Made by a program: the position numbers and the translations under genes. A model generated the notes under the pieces. It ran no database searches. It saw only the letters and a program-made list of their open reading frames with translations, and was not told the origin of the DNA. A stretch of 64,000 bases of DNA from Eonycteris spelaea (taxonomy: Eukaryota; Chordata; Mammalia; Chiroptera; Pteropodidae): assembly GCA_003508835.1 (NCBI GenBank), contig PUFA01000535.1:1-64000 (forward strand). Direction: 5' to 3'. Every line of letters starts with the position of its first letter. Position 1 is the stretch's first letter. This document shows, piece by piece, positions 58,560 through 64,000 of the stretch.

Positions 58560-59190
58560 TCACATTGGGGAGTCCTAGATCTCCTGGTCCTTGGTTCTTG
58601 GTGTCCAATGACAATGAATTTAAGGCATACCTAGCAGTTTTTAAGCCAGCTAGTTTTATTGAAAGCAAAAGTGCACTTCTCAGGTGGGGAGAGTAGGCTG
58701 CCGAGAGTTGTCAACCTGGAAGATAAAGTGCACTCTCAGAAGGAGAGTGGGCTGCCAAGAGAGGTCAACCTCAAAGCCTCCTGCTCTGGGCTCTTTTATT
58801 TTATTCTGCAATGCTTTGATCCTTCTTCCCCTGTCACCATTGCCCTTCTCTTACAAGTCTTGATTGACAGATAGTTTTCTTATAATCTTTCTGAGCATAT
58901 GTATACCCATAATGCACTCAGTTTGCTCATGGAGAGGGTGTTTAAACTGCAATGTAAATTTATTATAATTATCATATAATGAAGCAAAGGTGAATTATAG
59001 GTTACACCAGCTGTCCTTCTGTGTATGCCTGTTGGAGAATTTCCCTATCATTGCCTTGTTATTTTGTCAGGTCTGACTGTTAAGTCAAGGGTACTGCTTT
59101 AAGACTATTTTCATTTTGGCTGCTTGGGGAGGGTCCTTTGTGTAACTCCAACCTCATAACTAATAAGCAACAGCTTTGGGAATTGAACTC
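58560..59190 (-). repeat. LTR-like element LTR-C, minus strand
   Basis: Read on the minus strand, a TATA-like A/T run (58793-58805) lies about 135 bp upstream of a poly(A) signal (reverse of TTTATT at 58655-58660). This spacing suits an LTR promoter and R region. Between them a 57-bp unit is tandemly duplicated (58668-58724 and 58725-58778), marked by the repeated 'aaagtgcac' and 'gctgcc' words. The outer ends and family are uncertain and no target duplication was found. Confidence 0.5.
58668..58778. repeat. 57-bp tandem duplication inside LTR-C
   Basis: Two imperfect units, both beginning AAAGTGCAC and both containing 'ggctgcc' followed by a 'gtcaacct' word. They are clearly diverged, so the duplication is not recent. 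Confidence 0.8.
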
Positions 59191-59254
59191 AAATCCATAT
59201 TCATATAATTCATATTATCTATAATTATATATTCTTATATATATTCTGTGTCTA
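59191..59254. other. Short AT-rich spacer
   Basis: 'tcatataattcatattat' type sequence; nothing is recognised. Confidence 0.5.
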
Positions 59255-59420
59255 TGCATCTACCATTTATTGAGTGCTTACTGTAAATCAGACACTGTGC
59301 TAAATACTATACTTGAATTATTTTATTTAATTTTACTGATAACTTGTGATTTAGGTATAGTAGTAATCTTTATTTTACCAATGAAGAAACTGAGGCTAAT
59401 GTAGGATAAAGTATGGGGGA
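59255..59420 (-). repeat. MIR SINE, reverse orientation
   Basis: 'accatttattgagtgcttac', 'cagacactgtgctaaatact' and 'accaatgaagaaactgaggc' are in reversed MIR order. Confidence 0.82.
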
Positions 59421-59789
59421 AAATAGATCAAACTAACAATATTAGATTCATTACCATTGATAGCATTGGTAGGACAGCTTGCATTGACTACATATTTGTT
59501 CCCTGAAAACTAAATTCATTGTGACATGAATTATAAATTAAATCTAGCTCAAGATGGCACTACAATGGAAGAATTCCAAGTATCAAAGTAAGTAATAACT
59601 AGTGGCCATCCAAAGACAGCAAAATGTCAAGTACTGCCAAGGAATATATGGCTGCTAACTTGAGATGAGTAGCCTAGCTGGTCAAAAGGTTAGACTAGAG
59701 GAGAGAACCTGTTTTGAGTATATCATACTTTAAGAAGAGTTCTCATTTTCCCTACAGATAGCAAAGAAGCATAAAAACACTGAAAAGGA
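59421..59789. other. Unique noncoding DNA
   Basis: Nothing is recognised. Confidence 0.5.
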
Positions 59790-59995
59790 AGTAAATTTGC
59801 AATTATTGAGACTTTACTGTATGCCATGCTCTTTACTAGCTTTACATATATTTTCCCAGTCAATATACCTAACATTGAAAGATAGCATTATTCCTGTTTT
59901 ACTAAAAGGGAAGCTTAAGATTAAAGAGAGTAATTCTTATTGCAAAGGTAGTAAATGTCAGAGCCAGGACTCAAACTCAGGTCTGTATAACTTCC
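59790..59995 (-). repeat. MIR SINE, reverse orientation
   Basis: 'ttattgagactttactgtat', 'gctctttactagctttacat', 'gtcagagccaggactcaaac' and 'tcaggtctgtataac' form a nearly complete reversed MIR. The open frame 59797-60036 is only this repeat read through. Confidence 0.85.
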
Positions 59996-60147
59996 CTCCA
60001 AATGTTGCCACAAGATTAATACAAAAAAAAATGTGAACAGAAAAAAAAGCTGTCAAGAAAATCTAATATTGTATCCAAGGATAGACATCTCAAGGCTGAA
60101 GTGGTGGAAGGAGGTATGGAACCTGAAGCTCATGCCTAAAATATAAT

Positions 60148-60205
60148 AGTAGTGTAGTAGTAGTAGTAGTAGTAGTAGTGTAGTGTAGTAGTATAGTAGT
60201 AAAAA
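60148..60205. repeat. (TAG)n microsatellite
   Basis: Interrupted GTA/TAG trinucleotide units, about 55 bp. Confidence 0.92.
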
Positions 60206-60214
60206 TACTTAAAT

Positions 60215-60400
60215 TTATTGAACAATTTCTATTTCTAGGCATTGTTAGAAACATTTTTTATGTTTATTAAATACTCAAATGAATCTATGAGATAGATATT
60301 ATTGTCTCCATTTTACAGTTGAGTAAATAGACACAGAGAGGTTAAATACTTTATTTAAAGGAGTAAATGGCAGAGCAAGTTAGGGATATTGGAATTAAAG
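60215..60400 (-). repeat. MIR SINE, reverse orientation
   Basis: 'taaatttattgaacaatttc', 'tgtctccattttacagttga', 'cacagagaggttaaatactt' and 'gagtaaatggcagagcaagt' are in reversed MIR order. Confidence 0.82.
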
Positions 60401-61089
60401 ATATGGTTCAAAGAAAACTCCCAATAAGAAAATTCTAACTTTGCAGTTATACGTTATACTAATATAGCAGAAAAAAATAGAATTGAATACCTAAATGAAC
60501 CAGTGAGTTGTCCAAGGTGATAGATGACATCAAGAAAGTAGGTCCCTTTAAATTTGATTTTGTTTCTGTCTTCCCTGTCAGAGAGTTATTATCAGGCTGA
60601 AAAACATAAAAAATAATTATTGCTAAGAAGTAACTTAAGCTTAAGATGGCTGAAGAGATTTGTTAAAAAGAAGGAAAAAGCACACATGCACATGCATAAA
60701 AACCTAGACTTCCAGTGTTTTAAATGCCTTTCTATCTCCTTGGGTTATGAACTATATCTAAGAATGTATATAATCAATGAACCTATATTAATGATCTTTG
60801 AGGAATCATAAAGAAGAAATGAAATCATAGAAGACTGCTGGAGATGCACACCTTTTGTTTTCCCCTTTCTTTTTTTATCCCTACTTTTTTAAGATGAGAA
60901 AGAGGCAGATTTGACAATTAAATACAGGCAAAGTGTCTCCATTCTACTATTATTCCTGTATGATTCATTCTTCGCACACAGAAATTAGATCTTTTGAATA
61001 ATGTAAATCAGTCCAGGAATTACTGTTGCTTTCAACAACCTGCATTGCAGTTACAACAAAGTCTACACTCCACTATTGCTGCTACTAAG
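60401..61089. other. Unique noncoding DNA
   Basis: No gene or repeat is recognised. Confidence 0.5.
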
Positions 61090-61515
61090 TTGCCTCCCTT
61101 TTAAATGCAATCACCTATCACTGCTTCACTGTTTGTCATTCTTGTAACGTTGATCTTCCTTCTGTTTCTTGAGTACTCTAAGATTGTTCCTGCCCCAGGG
61201 ACTTAGCATTACTGTTACCTTTGCCTGAAGTATTCTTACTCTACATATTTGCAGACTAAATCTTCATAAACCAGATCTCAGCTAAAATACCTATCTAATG
61301 TGACTGCTCTGCTCCCGACCCAGTCACTTTCTATCCCATTTCCTTCTTTTATTTTCTTTGGAGTATCCTGTTTTTGTTTATTGCCGGACGCCCTCACTAA
61401 ACTTCATGTGAGCAAAGCAAGACCTGTCTTGCTTGCTGTTTTATCCCTAGTGCTTAGAATAGTTTCTGATGCAGAGTAGAATCTATATAACTATTCGTTG
61501 AATGAATAATTGACT
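61090..61515 (+). repeat. L2 LINE 3' end
   Basis: A good L2 3' UTR series: 'tttgcctgaagtattcttac', 'ccagatctcagctaaaatac', 'cacttctatccc'-like words, 'gtgcttagaatagtttctga' and the tail 'ttcgttgaatgaataattga'. It is the best preserved L2 in the window. Confidence 0.88.
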
Positions 61516-61992
61516 ACTTGAGTCATGGGAAAGATTCTAGAATAGATAATTGAAAGAATCACCATGAGTAATTAAAAATATAAGCAATGGTTAGCTTGAA
61601 TTAATTTCATTACATTCTCTGACATAGCCAATAGCCTGGAAAATCAGAGATACGTGGTGTGCATAGTATGTTTTCTAATGTATGTACCAAGGTATTTTAC
61701 AATGCCTTTCATGACCATGCATTTAAAGATGGAAAATGACTGGCTGGAAACCATTCAAATAGATTTTTTAAATGATTGAATAACAGTAGCCAGAGTATTT
61801 TGATGCCATTCTAGAATACAAGTTCCTAATTTTTCAGACCATGACACTTTTAAGAATATATTGAAAGCTATGGAGTTTTACCAGAAAAGATAAATACATG
61901 CATTTTGTATAAAATTCATTAAGCTACTGTTGGTTCTTGGATTCCAGGTTAAGAACTTTTGTCCCAGAATATTTTCAATGGAAAACTTCTGG

Positions 61993-61994
<2 letters not shown>
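61516..61994. other. Unique noncoding DNA
   Basis: Nothing is recognised. 'gtattttacaatgcctttca' and neighbours may be old repeat debris. Confidence 0.45.

Positions 61995-62047
<53 letters not shown>
61995..62047. repeat. (TC)n microsatellite
   Basis: About 26 perfect TC units followed by a T-rich stretch. The minus-strand frame reading Glu-Arg repeats here is an artefact of the microsatellite. Confidence 0.97.
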
Positions 62048-62049
<2 letters not shown>

Positions 62050-62069
62050 ATTTTTTTTTAATTTTTGGC

Positions 62070-62260
62070 TTAAACAACAGAAATTTATTCTCTCATAGTT
62101 GAGGAGCACAGAAGTCTGAAATCTTGATATTGTCAGGGTTGGTTCTTTATGAAGACCTGGTTCTTTCATGTCCAACAACTTTACCAGTTGTTTAGATGAA
62201 GTAAGAGAAGTCTGATCTATCATGTTTGGAGATGGCAGAAGATGGGAGACATATATGATG
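62070..62260 (+). repeat. Unnamed ancient dispersed repeat
   Basis: 'taaacaacagaaatttattc' followed by 'tctcatagttgaggagcaca' and 'gaagtctgaaatcttgatat' is a common mammalian dispersed repeat. A related piece lies at 38110-38250. I do not recall its name with certainty. Confidence 0.6.
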
Positions 62261-62774
62261 CATTAGAAGACATAATCAAAGTTTTAAAACAACATGAAGG
62301 ACAGATTGTGATGGATAGTATATAATAAAAGATTTAAGTTAGAGTTTTAGTCAATAGTAAATGATATGAGATAACATTGTGATATAGCCACCAAAAGCAG
62401 CTAATTTAATTTTAGGCTGCATTAATAGAACAAGGCAGGTGATAACATAGACTATTCTACATGGGTTGCAGCATAATGTGAGTATACATGGCATTCTAGG
62501 TGCTATTTTTAAGAGGTATATAGACAAATATATTCAGAGGCACATGACAGGGATAGTAAAGAAAAATTAAATCAGTTCTTACAAGTAACCAGTGATTGAA
62601 ATGGAAATGTTACCTTAAGAGTAAAGATTCTGGTGGAGAAGAGACCTTTATCAAATTTTAGTTGGTTGCAAACATTTTTAGAGGACTAAAAGTGAAAAAA
62701 AAAAGTAATCGGACTTATTCTGTATGACTATGATTATAAATCTGGGACAAAGGTAATAAAAAGACTTTAAAATT
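62261..62774. other. Unique noncoding DNA
   Basis: Nothing is recognised. Confidence 0.5.
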
Positions 62775-63965
62775 TGTATCAAGAAACTTCTAGAAAACAT
62801 AGGAACAAAACTCAAGGACCTAGGACTTAAAGAGGATTTTGTGAATTTGACCTCAAAAGCAATGGAAGTAAAAGTGAAAATAAATAAATGGGACTACATC
62901 AAACTAAAAAGTTTCTGCTAAGCAAAATAAATCGTCAACAAGGTAAAGAGACAACCATCTAAATAGCAAAATATATTTGCAAGCAATGCCTCCAATAAGT
63001 GCCTAATATTCAAAATGTACAAAGTTCTCTTCAACTCAACAACAAAAAAATCCAATCAAAAAATGGGCAAAGGAATGAATAGACATTTCTCCATAGAGGA
63101 CATAAAAATGCTAACAAATATTTGAAAAGATGCTCAACATCACTAGCTGTTAGGGAAATGCAAATCAAAACCACAATGAGATACTATCTCACACCTGTTA
63201 GAATAGCTATAATCAACAGAACAAGCAATAACAAATGTTGGAGAGATGTGGAGAAAAAGGAACCTTCATACACTGCTGGTGGGACTGCAAATTGGTACAG
63301 CCACTATGGAAAACAGTATGAGGTTCCTCAAACAACTAAGAATTGATCTACCATATGATCCAGTAATCCCTCTACTGGGTATTTACCCCAAAGACTTGAA
63401 AACATATCAGAAAAGATATTTTCACACCGATGTTTATAGCAGCATTATTCAGAGTGGCAGGACATGGAAGCAACCAAAGTGTTTTACGATAGATGATTGG
63501 CTAAAGAAGCTGTGGTACATATATATAATGGAATATTACTCAGCCACAAGAAGAGATGAAATACTGTCATTTGTGACAACCTAGATGGACCTCGAGATAA
63601 TCACACTAAGCAAAATAAACTAGACAGAAAAGGTTGAAAATCACATGATGTCACTTATATATAGGATATAAACCTAAAAGCAACAAATGAACAGGAGAAG
63701 CAAAAATAAACTCATGGACATGGACTATAGACTAGTGGTTACCAGAGGGTAGGGGTTGGGGGGAGGGGGAGGTAGATGGGATAAAGGGTTTAAATATGTG
63801 GTGACAGAAAGAAATCTAACTATCAGAGGTGAACACACTGTGTAAATATATATATATGTATGTATGTATGTATACATACACACCTTACTGTTAAAGTGTA
63901 CAGCTAAAACTTATTGGATTTCTTTAAACAATGTCCCCATAAAAAGTAATTAAAAATAAAAATAA
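62775..63965 (+). mobile_element. 5'-truncated L1, ORF2 C-terminal part to 3' end
   Basis: It starts in ORF2 ('actcaaggacctaggactta' near 62811), passes 'atgctcaacatcactagctg' near 63130 and keeps a 112-codon open stretch at 63246-63584. That stretch has the 'LPYDPVIPLLGIYPKDLK' hallmark and the terminal 'IMEYYSATR' segment. A 3' UTR ('cctaaaagcaacaaatgaac' near 63674) with a (TATG)n patch near 63853-63880 and an A-rich tail follow. No exact target duplication is evident; the related words near 62755 and 63958 are only suggestive. Confidence 0.9.
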
Positions 63966-64000
63966 AAGAATCTTCTTTCTAAACAGTAAAAGCAGTTCAA

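Noticed and set aside
61975..62223. Minus-strand frame with Arg-Glu repeats as a low-complexity protein
   Set aside because: The repeat is the (TC)n microsatellite translated in reverse.

Overview
The window looks like mammalian nuclear DNA, AT-rich and made almost entirely of interspersed repeats and unique noncoding sequence. The L1 3' ends share a 3' UTR type that I associate with laurasiatherian genomes, bats in particular. Ancient MIR and L2 copies are scattered throughout. I recognise no primate Alu, rodent B1/B2, ruminant Bov or carnivore CAN SINE. A bat is my best guess, but this is inference. I find no host protein-coding exon, tRNA, rRNA or CRISPR array. Every longer open frame is either part of a transposable element or chance.

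Region by region. 1-3923: unique DNA, one MIR and an old L1 3' end. 3924-13442: the repeat-rich core. Two copies of one LTR family (called LTR-B here) face each other at 3924-4459 (+) and 11523-13442 (-, interrupted). Between them sits a defective gammaretrovirus-like endogenous provirus (ERV-A, 5752-10462). It has two LTRs, a 4-bp ATAC target duplication, and broken remains of gag, pol (RNase H and integrase) and env. The minus-strand LTR-B is split by a 5'-truncated L1 with a 16-bp target duplication. That L1 is itself split by two solo ERV-A LTRs of opposite orientation, giving a three-layer nest. A further solo ERV-A LTR lies at 17171-17512.

13443-33580 is mainly unique sequence with L2 and MIR fragments, two L1 insertions with 5' inversions (19313-20294 and 26315-26985), a hAT/MER-like fragment and several simple repeats. 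33580-45000 is dense old L1, largely minus strand, interrupted by younger L1 3' ends. A 2.9-kb L1 at 38956-41879 splits an older L1. 45000-62770 is mostly unique DNA with MIR and L2 pieces, including a degenerate L2 reverse transcriptase segment, an unidentified LTR-like element (58560-59190) and simple repeats. 62775-63965 is another 5'-truncated L1.

Nothing here forms an operon or pathway. The content is a layered insertion history, probably in an intergenic or deep intronic region. I see no convincing novel functional system. The most informative signals are the nested insertions, the in-frame gag-pol and SU-TM deletion joints in ERV-A, and the LTR subfamily structure.
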